A stretch of DNA of 64,000 nt from Microbispora amethystogenes (GTDB lineage Bacteria; Actinomycetota; Actinomycetes; Streptosporangiales; Streptosporangiaceae), in NCBI RefSeq assembly GCF_016863015.1, contig NZ_BOOB01000038.1, positions 62,001 to 126,000 on the forward strand. The letters run 5' to 3'. Position 1 is the first letter of the stretch; each line of letters opens with the position of its first letter. A model generated the notes under the pieces. The model made no database searches, had not been told where the DNA came from, and saw nothing but the letters and a program-made list of their open reading frames with translations. Both the position numbers and the translations under genes were made by a program. Below are positions 17,422 to 25,869 of this stretch, in pieces.

Positions 17422-18573
17422 ATGTCACGTTTAGCCACTCCTGGTGAAGTCCTCCAGCTCATCCGCAGCGGGGAGGCGGTGACGCGCGCCGACATCGGCC
17501 GCGTGACCGGCCTGTCCCGGCCGGCCGTCGCGCACCGCGTCTCCGACCTGCTCCAGCGCGGGCTGATCGTGGAGGACGCCGAGGGACCGTCCACCGGGGG
17601 CCGCCCGCCCATGCGGCTGCGGTTCCACGCCGGTGGGGGAGTCGTCCCGGTGGCCTCACTCGGTGCCCGCCGCACCCAGATCGCGATCTGCGACCTCGCG
17701 GGGGAGGTGCTGCACCGCACCGACATCGACATCGACGTCGAGGAGGGCCCCGGCGTCGTGCTCCCCCTGCTCATGGACACCTGGGAGAAGCTGCTGGACG
17801 GCCGTGACGACGTGGCCGGCATCGGCCTCGGCGTCCCCGCCACCGTGGAGTTCGCGGCGGGACGGGTCGAAAGCGCCCGCGTCATGGCGAGCTGGACCGG
17901 CGTGGTGATCCCGCCCGTCATCGCCGAGAGGTTCGGCGTGCCGGTGCTCGTGGACAACGACGTGAACGTCATCGCGATGGGCGAGCACCGGAGCGTCTAC
18001 GCCGCCGAGCTCGACGACCTGCTGTTCGTGAAGGTCTCCACCCGGATCGGCGCGGGGGTGATCTCCGGCGGGGGCATCCTGCGCGGCGCGCTCGGCGCGG
18101 CCGGGGAGATCGGCCACATCCCGGTGCGGGACGGCGGCGGTGTGCTGTGCCGCTGCGGCAACCTCGACTGCGTCGACTCGGTCGCCAGCGGTACCGCGAT
18201 CCTCCGCGACCTGCGCGCCAAGGGCCGCGACGTCGCGTCCCTCGCCGACGTGACCGCCCTGGTGCGGGCGGGCGACGCCGAGACCATGGCCGTCGTACGG
18301 CAGGCGGGCCGCTGGCTGGGCGAGGTCATCTCCGGCGCGGTCAACCTGCTCAACCCCTCCGTCGTGGTCCTCGGCGGCGACGTCGCCGAGATGTTCCAGC
18401 CGCTGGTGTCGGGCGTACGCGAGATCGTCTACCGGCGCTCCACCCAGCTCGCCACCCGCAGCCTGCGCATCGAGCGCGGCCGGCTCGGGCCGGGCGCCGG
18501 GATCACCGGCTGCGCCCTCATGGTCCTCGACCACGTGCTGTCCGCCCAAGCCGTCGACGCCGGCCCCCGCTGA
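17422..18573 (+). CDS. ROK-family transcriptional regulator
   Basis: A 383-residue regulator: winged helix-turn-helix in the first 60 residues (RADIGRVTGLSRPAVAHRVSDLLQ), then a sugar-kinase-like ROK domain with GLGVPATVEF, DNDVNVIAMGE, the zinc-binding cluster CRCGNLDCVD and a GGDVAEM segment. The divergent edd-glk-eda operon makes it the probable sugar-responsive repressor of the Entner-Doudoroff genes. ATG at 17422 is chosen because the family starts at the HTH; a GTG at 17404 would overlap the candidate operator. Confidence 0.9.
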   Translation: MSRLATPGEVLQLIRSGEAVTRADIGRVTGLSRPAVAHRVSDLLQRGLIVEDAEGPSTGGRPPMRLRFHAGGGVVPVASLGARRTQIAICDLAGEVLHRTDIDIDVEEGPGVVLPLLMDTWEKLLDGRDDVAGIGLGVPATVEFAAGRVESARVMASWTGVVIPPVIAERFGVPVLVDNDVNVIAMGEHRSVYAAELDDLLFVKVSTRIGAGVISGGGILRGALGAAGEIGHIPVRDGGGVLCRCGNLDCVDSVASGTAILRDLRAKGRDVASLADVTALVRAGDAETMAVVRQAGRWLGEVISGAVNLLNPSVVVLGGDVAEMFQPLVSGVREIVYRRSTQLATRSLRIERGRLGPGAGITGCALMVLDHVLSAQAVDAGPR

Positions 18574-19015
18574 GCCCCGCCGCGCTGATTCCTGTCACCC
18601 GGTGAGCCACGGCGCGGCCCGCCGCCCGCCCGCTGATCATCGTGTGCTCGCCGCCACGCCGGCTCCGCTACCCGTTGAGCAAGCCGCTTTCCCCTCATCC
18701 CGCCGGGGCGGGACACGGCGGCGGGCGCTTCGAGCCGGGCACGCCCGGTTCGGCTCCTCTGATCGGCCGGTACGGCTCCGCCAGGTGGCCCGTCCGGCCG
18801 CCCCGGTAGATGAGAGTGGCCGGGCCGAGCGGTCACCACATCGCGCCCATGGGCGGAGGCCGCGCACTCCACTGATCCACCACGGTGGGAGTCGTCGTGC
18901 GACCGCCGTCGAAAGGTCACGCCGTGGAACACGCGCAATCTCCCGCCGAGTCGCTTCGCCGCCCGCCGGGCGGTTCGCCCTCGCCGATGTCCTCCTCGTC
19001 GCCCGGGGGTGCGAG
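18574..19015. other. non-coding stretch of about 440 bases
   Basis: Between the ROK gene and the sorbosone-dehydrogenase-like gene. An open frame runs through it in phase with the downstream gene, but the translation is Arg/Pro-rich and not protein-like, and the signal-anchor at 19016 argues for the start there. No repeat or RNA structure recognised. Confidence 0.45.
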
Positions 19016-20461
19016 ATGTCCCCGGAGGTGAGGCGCCGCCGGTTGGCGCGGATCGCGGTCCGCGCCCTCCTCGCGCTGGTCCTGCTCGCCGTCCTCGCGA
19101 CGGTGGGGACGTTCGCCGCCGTCAACCGGGGCGGCCGGCGCCAGACGGAGGCGCGACTCGGGGCCGATCCCCGGCTCGACGCGCCGGACACGTTCCCGAT
19201 CCCGAAGGTCGAGGCGCCCGACGTCGTGGGCTGGCCCGCAGGCGTGACGCCCACCGCGCCCGAGGGGTTCGCCGTCACCCGGTTCGCGGGCGGGCTGGAC
19301 CACCCCCGCTGGCTCTACCGGCTTCCCGGCGGCGACGTGCTCGTCGCCGAATCCGCCACCTCGCCGAAGCCCGCCGAGTCGGTCGTGATGGGCGTCCTGT
19401 CCTGGCTACGCCGCAACGACGGCGCGACACGGGAACGGAGCGCGAACCGGATCACCTTGCTGCGCGACACCGACGGCGACGGCGTCGCCGATTTCCGCAG
19501 CACGTTCCTAAAGAACCTCAACCAGCCGTTCGGCATGGCCCTGCTGAGGGCGGCGCCGCCGTACGCGGTCGAACCGGACGCCCGGCCGGGCACCGAGGTC
19601 GCGTTCTACGTCGCCGGCACCGACGGCGTGTGGCGTTTCCCGTACCGGCTCGGCGAGACCCGGATCACCGCCCCGGGACGGAAGATCCTCGATCTGCCGG
19701 CCGGAGGCTACAACAACCACTGGACCCGCAACCTGTTCGCCGCCGCCGACGGCTCCACGCTGTACGTCACGGTCGGGTCCGGAAGCAACGCGGGCGAACA
19801 CGGCCTGGAGGCCGAGCGCGGGCGCGCCGCCGTGCTCCAGGTCGATCCCGATGGAGGCGGCGCACGCGTCTACGCGTCGGGGATCAGGAACCCCAACGGC
19901 CTCGGCCTCCAACCGGCCACCGGCACGCTCTGGGCGGTCGTCAACGAACGCGACGTCCTCGGCGACGACGTGTCCCCCGACTACCTGACGAGGGTCCGCG
20001 ACGGCGACTTCTACGGCTGGCCGTGGAGCTACTGGGGCCACCACGTCGACGACCGGGTGACGCCCGCGCGCCCGGACCTGGTGGCCAGGGCGCTGCGCCC
20101 GGACTACTCGCTGGGCGCCCACACCGCCCCCCTGGGGCTGGCCTTCTCCACGGGCACCGCGTTTCCCCCGGCCTACCGGGGCGGTGCGTTCATCAGCGAG
20201 CACGGGTCGTGGAACCGGGGCGATCCCGTCGGCTACAAGGTCGTCTACGTGCCGTTCGCCCACGGCATGCCCAGCGGCAGGCCACGGGACTTCCTCACCG
20301 GCTTCAAGCCCGACCCCGGCGGCAGCATGACGTACGGACGCCCTGTCGGGGTCATCCTCGACAGGGCCGGGGGCCTGCTGGTCGCCGACGACGCGGGCGA
20401 CACCGTGTGGCGCGTGCGCCACGCGGATGACACCGTCTGGACCGCGACCCGGTGGAGGTGA
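19016..20461 (+). CDS. membrane-anchored L-sorbosone/glucose dehydrogenase-like protein
   Basis: A 481-residue protein with an N-terminal signal anchor (ALLALVLLAVLATVGTFAAV, about residues 19-38) and an extracytoplasmic six-bladed propeller of the glucose/sorbosone dehydrogenase family. Seen: PRWLYRLPGGDVLVAES, DTDGDGVAD (Ca-binding-like), TVGSGSNAGEHG, SGIRNPNGLG, and EHGSWNRGDPVGYKVV with VADDAGDTVWRV near the end. Such proteins oxidise sugars with PQQ, but no PQQ biosynthesis genes are nearby, so cofactor use is uncertain. It is monocistronic. Confidence 0.82.
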   Translation: MSPEVRRRRLARIAVRALLALVLLAVLATVGTFAAVNRGGRRQTEARLGADPRLDAPDTFPIPKVEAPDVVGWPAGVTPTAPEGFAVTRFAGGLDHPRWLYRLPGGDVLVAESATSPKPAESVVMGVLSWLRRNDGATRERSANRITLLRDTDGDGVADFRSTFLKNLNQPFGMALLRAAPPYAVEPDARPGTEVAFYVAGTDGVWRFPYRLGETRITAPGRKILDLPAGGYNNHWTRNLFAAADGSTLYVTVGSGSNAGEHGLEAERGRAAVLQVDPDGGGARVYASGIRNPNGLGLQPATGTLWAVVNERDVLGDDVSPDYLTRVRDGDFYGWPWSYWGHHVDDRVTPARPDLVARALRPDYSLGAHTAPLGLAFSTGTAFPPAYRGGAFISEHGSWNRGDPVGYKVVYVPFAHGMPSGRPRDFLTGFKPDPGGSMTYGRPVGVILDRAGGLLVADDAGDTVWRVRHADDTVWTATRWR

Positions 20462-20543
20462 CGCTCCGAGAGGCCGGTCAGCGGCCGTGCCCCCGACGAC
20501 CACGTGTCGGCCGGCCTGGTCCGGAGCCCGCTCCCCGGGATCG

Positions 20544-21293
20544 TCACTCGGAGAAGCCGGCGCGCCTGAGTCGTTCGATCATCTCGTCCATGGTCCTCGG
20601 TTCGAGCCAGGCGGCCGTGCTGCCTCCCCGTAGCGGTTCCCGCCCGCCGACGAGAGTCCTCTCGGATCCCAGCCGCACCAGGCCGGGATCTTCGAGGACG
20701 AGCCCCTGAGGAGGAATACTCATGATCTTCGCGCCCGGAGGAAGCGGATCGCCGGGCGCGTGGACGGTCTGCTCGTACGCCGGGCGTTCCCGGGGGAACA
20801 CCAGCACCCGCGTTCCCGCCGGGATCGCCCTCTCGAAGTCCGCCACGGACTTGTCCAGCCTCCACAGCTCGGGTGGAAGCGCATCGTCGCGGATGACGGC
20901 GCCCTGGTCGAACTCGATGAAGACGACGCCGTCGCGGATGGACGCGGCCGACCTGACCCCCTTCAGAGGAGTGGTGATCCGCACCCGCATGAGGACGCGA
21001 TAGTCGAGCGGGCCGCCGGGGTAGCTGTCGAGTGCCGGGCCCTGCTGCCAGCCGTCCACACTGCCCGCCGCGACGATAGGTCGTCGCGCGGCGAGAGCTT
21101 CGGGAGAAGGCACCGGGTCGTAGTCCATTCCGCTCTGACGGAGCGGCGACAGATCCAGCGTGCCGTTGACCGGTTCCGTGGCCGTCCGCGCCGGGCCGGG
21201 GGCAGGCCCGTGAGGGACCGCGTCGTTCGCCGGGGCGGCGCACGCGCCAAGGGGCAGCATGGCCGCCAGCAACAGGGCTCCGCGACGGGTCAT
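20544..21293 (-). CDS. putative lipoprotein
   Basis: A 249-residue protein whose start (MTRRGALLLAAMLPLGACAAP) has a basic N-terminus, hydrophobic core and a lipobox (LGAC) with Cys at residue 18, so it should be lipidated at the outer face of the membrane. The mature domain carries a VLVFPRERP strand and a duplicated Pro-Pro-Gly-like segment; no family is recognised. The start is fixed by the lipobox. It is divergent from the ion-channel gene. Confidence 0.7.
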   Translation of the reverse strand: MTRRGALLLAAMLPLGACAAPANDAVPHGPAPGPARTATEPVNGTLDLSPLRQSGMDYDPVPSPEALAARRPIVAAGSVDGWQQGPALDSYPGGPLDYRVLMRVRITTPLKGVRSAASIRDGVVFIEFDQGAVIRDDALPPELWRLDKSVADFERAIPAGTRVLVFPRERPAYEQTVHAPGDPLPPGAKIMSIPPQGLVLEDPGLVRLGSERTLVGGREPLRGGSTAAWLEPRTMDEMIERLRRAGFSE

Positions 21294-21489
21294 CCGTCTC
21301 CGTCCTCTCCGTCGGTTCGGCACGCGCCGGCAGGGGTTTACGTGATCATCGCGCACTCCCGTGCGCCGCGCACCGGCACCGCGAGACCACCGCGCGAGGG
21401 TCCCAGCCCGGCCATGCCGCGGGGAAACGGAGATGTCGGCCGGTGGCACTAGGCTCTGTGGCGATCTTCCCTCCCTCCAGGAGTCCTTC

Positions 21490-22278
21490 GTGCGTGAACG
21501 TGTCCGCCGTGTGGTCGAGTCGCCGCGGTTCCAGCAGGTGATCACCGTGGTGATTCTGCTCAACGCGGCCACGCTGGGCGTCGAGACCTCGGCCGTGGCC
21601 GTCGCCCGCTACGGCACGGTCCTGCACGTCGCCGATCACGCCGCGCTCTACGTCTTCGTCGCGGAGATCCTCGCCAAGGCGTACCTCTACCGGTGGCGCT
21701 TCCTCCGCGACCCCTGGAACGTCTTCGACACGCTGATCATCGGTATCTCGTTCCTCCCCACCGCGGGCGGGCTGTCGGTGCTGCGGGCCCTGCGCGTGCT
21801 GCGGGCGCTGCGGCTGATCTCGGTGGTGCCGTCGCTGCGGCGGGTGGTCTCCGCGCTGCTCACGGCGATCCCCGGGATGACCTCGATCGTGGTCCTGCTC
21901 GGCCTCGTGCTGTACGTCGCCGCCGTGATGGGCACCAAGCTGTACGGCGCCTCCGCACCCGAATACTTCGGCGACCTGCCGACCTCGCTGTTCACCCTGT
22001 TCCAGGTCATGACCGGGGACGGCTGGTCGGACATCAACCGTGAGGTCATGGACACCCACCCCTCCGCCTGGATCTACTTCGTGGTGTTCGTGCTGATCTG
22101 CACGTTCGTCGTGCTCAACCTCTTCATCGCGGTCGTGGTCAGCGCGATGGAGGAGGAGAGCCAGGAGGAGCGCAGGGCCGAGCGGCGGGAGGACGGAGAG
22201 GTGCTGGCCGAGATGGCCGCCCTCCGCGCCGAGATCCAGGGCCTGCGTCAGGCCATCACCGACCGCGTCCCCTCCTGA
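21490..22278 (+). CDS. single-domain voltage-gated cation channel (NaChBac/BacNav type)
   Basis: A 262-residue channel subunit with six transmembrane helices and a short C-terminal coiled coil (EEESQEERRAERREDGEV...). S4 shows arginines every third residue in LRALRVLRALRL. The pore helix is FTLFQVMT and the selectivity filter TGDGWSD. NaChBac has TLESWAS and the engineered calcium channel CavAb TLDDWSD, so this filter shares two of CavAb's three changes. Four subunits would assemble in the membrane. The GTG at 21490 has an AGGAG six bases upstream; an ATG at 21433 would add 19 residues. The gene is monocistronic. Confidence 0.88.
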   Translation: MRERVRRVVESPRFQQVITVVILLNAATLGVETSAVAVARYGTVLHVADHAALYVFVAEILAKAYLYRWRFLRDPWNVFDTLIIGISFLPTAGGLSVLRALRVLRALRLISVVPSLRRVVSALLTAIPGMTSIVVLLGLVLYVAAVMGTKLYGASAPEYFGDLPTSLFTLFQVMTGDGWSDINREVMDTHPSAWIYFVVFVLICTFVVLNLFIAVVVSAMEEESQEERRAERREDGEVLAEMAALRAEIQGLRQAITDRVPS

Positions 22279-22313
22279 CGGAATCCGGCCGCGGTTCCGA
22301 CGCCTGATAATCG

Positions 22314-22448
22314 TCACGGCGCGGGTCTGCCGGGTGAGGTGCCAGCGCGTCGGTGGGAGAAGGCGACGATCACCGCGATCAGCACGGTGCCTGCCCAGAC
22401 GGAGATCAGCACCCGCCCGGTGCGCTCGTCGGACGGTGCCGAATCCAT
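22314..22448 (-). CDS. small single-pass membrane protein
   Basis: A 44-residue peptide with a single hydrophobic segment (VLISVWAGTVLIAVIVAF, about residues 13-30) and a basic C-terminal tail, last gene of the operon running from 25514. It starts 23 bases after the WXG100-type gene. Small size lowers confidence; an upstream start inside the previous gene is possible. Confidence 0.45.
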   Translation of the reverse strand: MDSAPSDERTGRVLISVWAGTVLIAVIVAFSHRRAGTSPGRPAP

Positions 22449-22471
22449 GGGTGACGGCGGATCGTTCTGGT

Positions 22472-22774
22472 TCAGGAGAGGCCGTACCTGGCCCTGATGT
22501 CCCTGGCCTGTTCGGTGGTGACCTCGGACGGGGTGTTGGCCAGAGCGCGCCGCAGGTCGGACAGGACGGCGTCGGCGCAGCCGCGGACGCGGGTGCGATG
22601 GAGGGTCAGTTGTTCGTCGAACCGCTGCGCGGCCGGCCCCGTCCACACGCGCCCGGAGTGGAAGGCGCGGCACTGCCTTTCGAAGTCGTTCGTGACCTCC
22701 GTGAGCATCGGCTCCGCGGTACGCAGCGTTTCGCGGAGAGCCACATAAAGCGGATTGGGCACGAGTTCGGCCAC
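22472..22774 (-). CDS. WXG100-type small helical protein
   Basis: A 100-residue all-helical protein with a Trp-Thr-Gly turn at residues 44-46 (RVWTGPAAQRFDEQL) between two long helices, the hallmark of WXG100/ESX proteins, which form four-helix dimers and are type VII secretion substrates or chaperone-like partners. The tail (EQARDIRARYGLS) contains a Tyr but not the canonical Y-x-x-x-D/E export signal. It starts five bases after the lipoprotein stop, so it is co-transcribed. Partner protein and secretion route are inferred. Confidence 0.7.
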   Translation of the reverse strand: MAELVPNPLYVALRETLRTAEPMLTEVTNDFERQCRAFHSGRVWTGPAAQRFDEQLTLHRTRVRGCADAVLSDLRRALANTPSEVTTEQARDIRARYGLS

Positions 22775-22779
22775 GCCAG

Positions 22780-23367
22780 TCAGCCCTTTCCGGCGGACGG
22801 GGTTGGGGCGGGTGTGCCGGCCGAGGTGATCAGCTTCGGCGCGATCAGCTTCATCAACGCCACCACATCGGCCTCGTTGTCCCGCCCCTCGACGCCTCTG
22901 TCCAGCCTGACGATGAGTAGCGCAGTGCCCCGGGCGATGGTCGCGTGCGCGGAGGCGTGTTTGCTGAACGGGTCCTTGCCGTAGTAACCGATGGCTCCGG
23001 GCATGATCGACGGCAAGGGGGAGGCGCCGATTCGCAGCTGATCTTTGACTCTTTCTTCAGTTCCCATGGGGACCAAGATGATCTGCAGAACCTTCATTCG
23101 GTCGCCGTTTCGTTGGTACACGGCGCAGTTTCCATCGCCAAGGCCGCTGGGGCGGTCGAAGTTGAAATAACCACTCACCAGCGGATCGCGTTCTCCGGTC
23201 ATCAACTCGACGGCCTTGAGCGGAACCAGATGACAAATGTACGGCGGGGCGGCGACTGTCGGTAGTGGCGTTCGGTCGACTTTGGCTTCCCCGTGTTGGC
23301 AGGCGGCAGCAAGGGCAAATAAGCAGATGAGTCCTACCGCTCTGACAGCCCGTGACATTGCTATCAT
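22780..23367 (-). CDS. putative lipoprotein of the WXG100 operon
   Basis: A 195-residue protein with signal sequence and lipobox (ICLFALAAACQHG, Cys at residue 23). The mature part resembles DUF3558-like actinobacterial lipoproteins in layout: an early Cys (YICHLVP), a central GDGNCAVYQ cysteine, and alternating strands. The ATG overlaps the stop of the 716-residue gene upstream by four bases. It probably sits on the outer face of the membrane and may help the ESX-like partner proteins. Less GC-rich than its neighbours. Confidence 0.7.
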   Translation of the reverse strand: MIAMSRAVRAVGLICLFALAAACQHGEAKVDRTPLPTVAAPPYICHLVPLKAVELMTGERDPLVSGYFNFDRPSGLGDGNCAVYQRNGDRMKVLQIILVPMGTEERVKDQLRIGASPLPSIMPGAIGYYGKDPFSKHASAHATIARGTALLIVRLDRGVEGRDNEADVVALMKLIAPKLITSAGTPAPTPSAGKG

Positions 23368-25514
23368 TTGAACTCGGTGAAAGCTTGGGTATAACTCTGG
23401 TTCAGGTGATCGAGGAGTTGTCTCCAGCGCTTTCCTATCAGATTCTCGTCGCGAAGCCAGCGTTTGTAGGCGTCGAGTCGTTGCTGCCCGACCGCAGTAC
23501 CGTCACTTGTTCTGTCGATCATCTCATCCCTGCTCATGATGGTCCGGCCGTCCTTGAGGAAATTATTGGGGCTGTCGCGCGGATCCTCGCTGTGCTTGAA
23601 TTCCTTGAGTGCGGCCCACGGGTGAGTCCGCGCGGGCGGGTCCGAGGGGCCGAAAAGCTCGTGCTTGAGCATCGCCTGCACGGTGAGATCCTCAAGGAGT
23701 TCCCGGGTTTTGACCACCGCGAGATTGGCTTTCGGTTTGGCCTCGTCCTCGAAATCCCCTGTCGCGCTGTCTTCTATTCGCCCGGTCCATGCGCCTGCGA
23801 TACCGGCCACGACCGGCCATACCCCTGATTGCGGTATCGCGAGGCCGGTGTTGGCGATGGCGGTTAGGATCTTCAGGTTCCTTTCCTGAGCTTCGTCGAG
23901 ATCCTTGCCCTGCTCTATTCTGGCCAACCCGGCCGCATCTGTGATCAAGCCGAAGCCAGATCCGATCCACTGGGTCTGTGTTGAGAGCGTCTCATCACGC
24001 TGGTTGAGGGCCATCTCGGCGGCGCCGTGATCGAGGAGTTTTTTGGCGAATGCCGTCTGGGCTGTCGCGACTGTGCTGAAGGCCGTGGGGTCGACGAATG
24101 CCTCGGTCATCACCGCAAGGAGTGCTTCCCTCGTGACGCGTAGGCCCCATGGAACCGGTCCGGGAATGCTGGGATCATCGGTATGCCCAACGCCAGGCAC
24201 GATCGTGTCACCGGAATCAGAGGTAACGCGATTCACGTCGAGGATGTAGCCGGCGAGGATTTTGGCGGTGGTGGTGGGCGGAACGGAGGGCGGGAGGCCC
24301 TTGGAGATCCGCTCGGCTTCCAGGTGGAGGAACCGGGAGGCCAGCAGGGCGGAGAGGTATCCGCGCGAAGGCTGCTCCTTCGAGCCGTCGTGGTCGCGGA
24401 AGGTGAGCATGGCGGCCTCCAGCGCCCTGCCCAGCGCCGCGCCGTCGTCCGGCATGTACGGCCACCTCAGGTAGCGTTCCAGCGCCTTGGGATCACCCAG
24501 GAAGAAATCCTGAGCCGCTACGGGATCACGGGCGAGGGCCTCCATGAGGGTCTTTCTGATGGCGGGTTCGCCGGACATCGCCGCCATGTGCTTGTCGATC
24601 TGCCTGGCCACCGCCACAAGGAAGGCGGAGGCGAAGGTGCCGTGCTTGAGCGCCAGCGCCAGGGCGTAGGCCGGACGCCAGTCGACGATGGCCTTGTCGA
24701 GCGCTCCCGTGAGCTCGTCCCGGTAGGCCGGCGCCAGGCGTGGGCTCGCGGTGCCGAGGGTCGCGCCGAGGGCCTTCTGCAACCGCTGCATGGTCGCGTC
24801 ATCGGTGTGCTCGACGGTTTTCACCAGTAGATCGCGAAGCCGCGCGGCGCCCAGTGTGGTCATCAGCGCCAGGGCGAAGGCCGAATCCCCCGTGCGCTTC
24901 TCCAGTGCCGCCACGGTCTTCGCGTCGATCTCGCCGTTCCCGGCCGTCTCGGTGAGCTTGCCGGCCGCCGCGTACACATCGGGATCCCGGCCGGCTTCGC
25001 CGTACAGCTTCTCGTCGAAGGCGGCCAGGCCGGCCGGGAGAGCGGAGGAGGCCGCCCACTCGCCGTGCTCGGCGCGGATCGTGTCGCCGCGCCGCCGCAG
25101 GTCGGGGCGTGTGCTCTGGATCCAGCCCTGCGCCTCACGCAGGGCGCCCAGCCGGGAGGTGTCCAGGTCGAGCCGCTGCAACATGCCGCGGATCCTCGGC
25201 TCGGCGCGGCCGATGGAGTCCTGCGCCCGGCCGAGTCCGCGCTCGAAGTCGTCCATCGCGGCGGGGTCGATCCCGGCGAAGCCCCCGCCGCGGTTGACCC
25301 AGCCCTCGGGTGGTGGCGTGGGTTCCGGCCGGCCGGGAGCGACGGCGCCCGCCGGCGAGGTGGGCGTGGCCGGCGGCTGCGTGGGCGCCGCTTCGGGACT
25401 CGGCGACGGGACAGGAGCCGAAGCGTTGGGAGAAGACTGAGCCGACGCCGACGGGGGAGCAGGAGCTGATGCCGGGCTCGGTGACGGCCGGGAATCACCT
25501 GATGAAAGGGTCAT
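23364..25514 (-). CDS. large ESX-associated-type helical protein (DUF6571-like)
   Basis: A 716-residue protein. Residues 1-75 are a Ser/Pro/Ala-rich disordered leader; from about 80 (GGFAGIDPAAMDDFERGLGRAQDSI) it has an ESX-like helical hairpin, followed by a long all-helical body with recurring units around RDPVAAQDFFLGDPKAL. A hydrophobic segment (about 585-610, IPQSGVWPVVAGIAGAWTG) and an Arg/Trp-rich end close it. I judge it similar to actinobacterial DUF6571 proteins, which sit beside WXG100 genes; that similarity is from memory. The start at 25514 lies after an in-frame upstream extension. It may be a secreted or surface effector; no catalytic motif is visible. Confidence 0.6.
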   Translation of the reverse strand: MTLSSGDSRPSPSPASAPAPPSASAQSSPNASAPVPSPSPEAAPTQPPATPTSPAGAVAPGRPEPTPPPEGWVNRGGGFAGIDPAAMDDFERGLGRAQDSIGRAEPRIRGMLQRLDLDTSRLGALREAQGWIQSTRPDLRRRGDTIRAEHGEWAASSALPAGLAAFDEKLYGEAGRDPDVYAAAGKLTETAGNGEIDAKTVAALEKRTGDSAFALALMTTLGAARLRDLLVKTVEHTDDATMQRLQKALGATLGTASPRLAPAYRDELTGALDKAIVDWRPAYALALALKHGTFASAFLVAVARQIDKHMAAMSGEPAIRKTLMEALARDPVAAQDFFLGDPKALERYLRWPYMPDDGAALGRALEAAMLTFRDHDGSKEQPSRGYLSALLASRFLHLEAERISKGLPPSVPPTTTAKILAGYILDVNRVTSDSGDTIVPGVGHTDDPSIPGPVPWGLRVTREALLAVMTEAFVDPTAFSTVATAQTAFAKKLLDHGAAEMALNQRDETLSTQTQWIGSGFGLITDAAGLARIEQGKDLDEAQERNLKILTAIANTGLAIPQSGVWPVVAGIAGAWTGRIEDSATGDFEDEAKPKANLAVVKTRELLEDLTVQAMLKHELFGPSDPPARTHPWAALKEFKHSEDPRDSPNNFLKDGRTIMSRDEMIDRTSDGTAVGQQRLDAYKRWLRDENLIGKRWRQLLDHLNQSYTQAFTEFK

Positions 25515-25566
25515 ACAGCCCGGACTCCCCCTGACGTCGGTGACAGACGGCGACTCAGGCAGCAAG

Positions 25567-25594
25567 ATTATTTACGATGTGGTCATCTCGTAAA
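25567..25594 (-). promoter_or_regulatory. promoter and palindrome of the WXG100 operon
   Basis: On the minus strand TTTACG and AATAAT are 16 bases apart. The same bases contain a palindrome, TTTACGA (25571-25577) and TCGTAAA (25588-25594), with 10 bases between, placed over the -35 and spacer. The AT-rich block is conspicuous in its surroundings. It would start transcription about 45 bases before the ATG at 25514. Confidence 0.5.
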
Positions 25595-25869
25595 CATGAC
25601 CGCTCATCCGGAATGCCCGGTCATTCACTACAACACACTCACACATTCTCTCGTACGCTCTGCTCACCGCCAAGAGGATCGGCGACCTGCCGCTCCAAGT
25701 AATCGGGTCGAGCCGCTTGCCGGATTCGCGTCCCATTCCGACCGGTGGATTGTCAATCCGGGTGGGAAGTAATCATGAAAACGACCGACCCTTTCCATGG
25801 GCTCTGTAGCGGCGGAAAGCGTGCCCGACCAGGCCTCCAACGGTGGCGCGCCGAGGTTAGACTCCGCGC
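25595..25869. other. intergenic stretch upstream of the HD-domain gene
   Basis: About 275 bases, relatively AT-rich at 25595-25660, between the divergent WXG100 operon and the HD gene. No gene, repeat or RNA recognised; it presumably carries the HD gene promoter. Confidence 0.35.

Noticed and set aside
18602..19015. N-terminal extension of the sorbosone-dehydrogenase-like protein
   Set aside because: The extension is Arg/Pro-rich and lacks protein character; the signal anchor begins right after the ATG at 19016.
20462..20543. Possible terminator hairpin (AGGCCGG ... CCGGCCT)
   Set aside because: Arms of only seven bases with a loop over 30 bases; GC-rich random pairing is likely.
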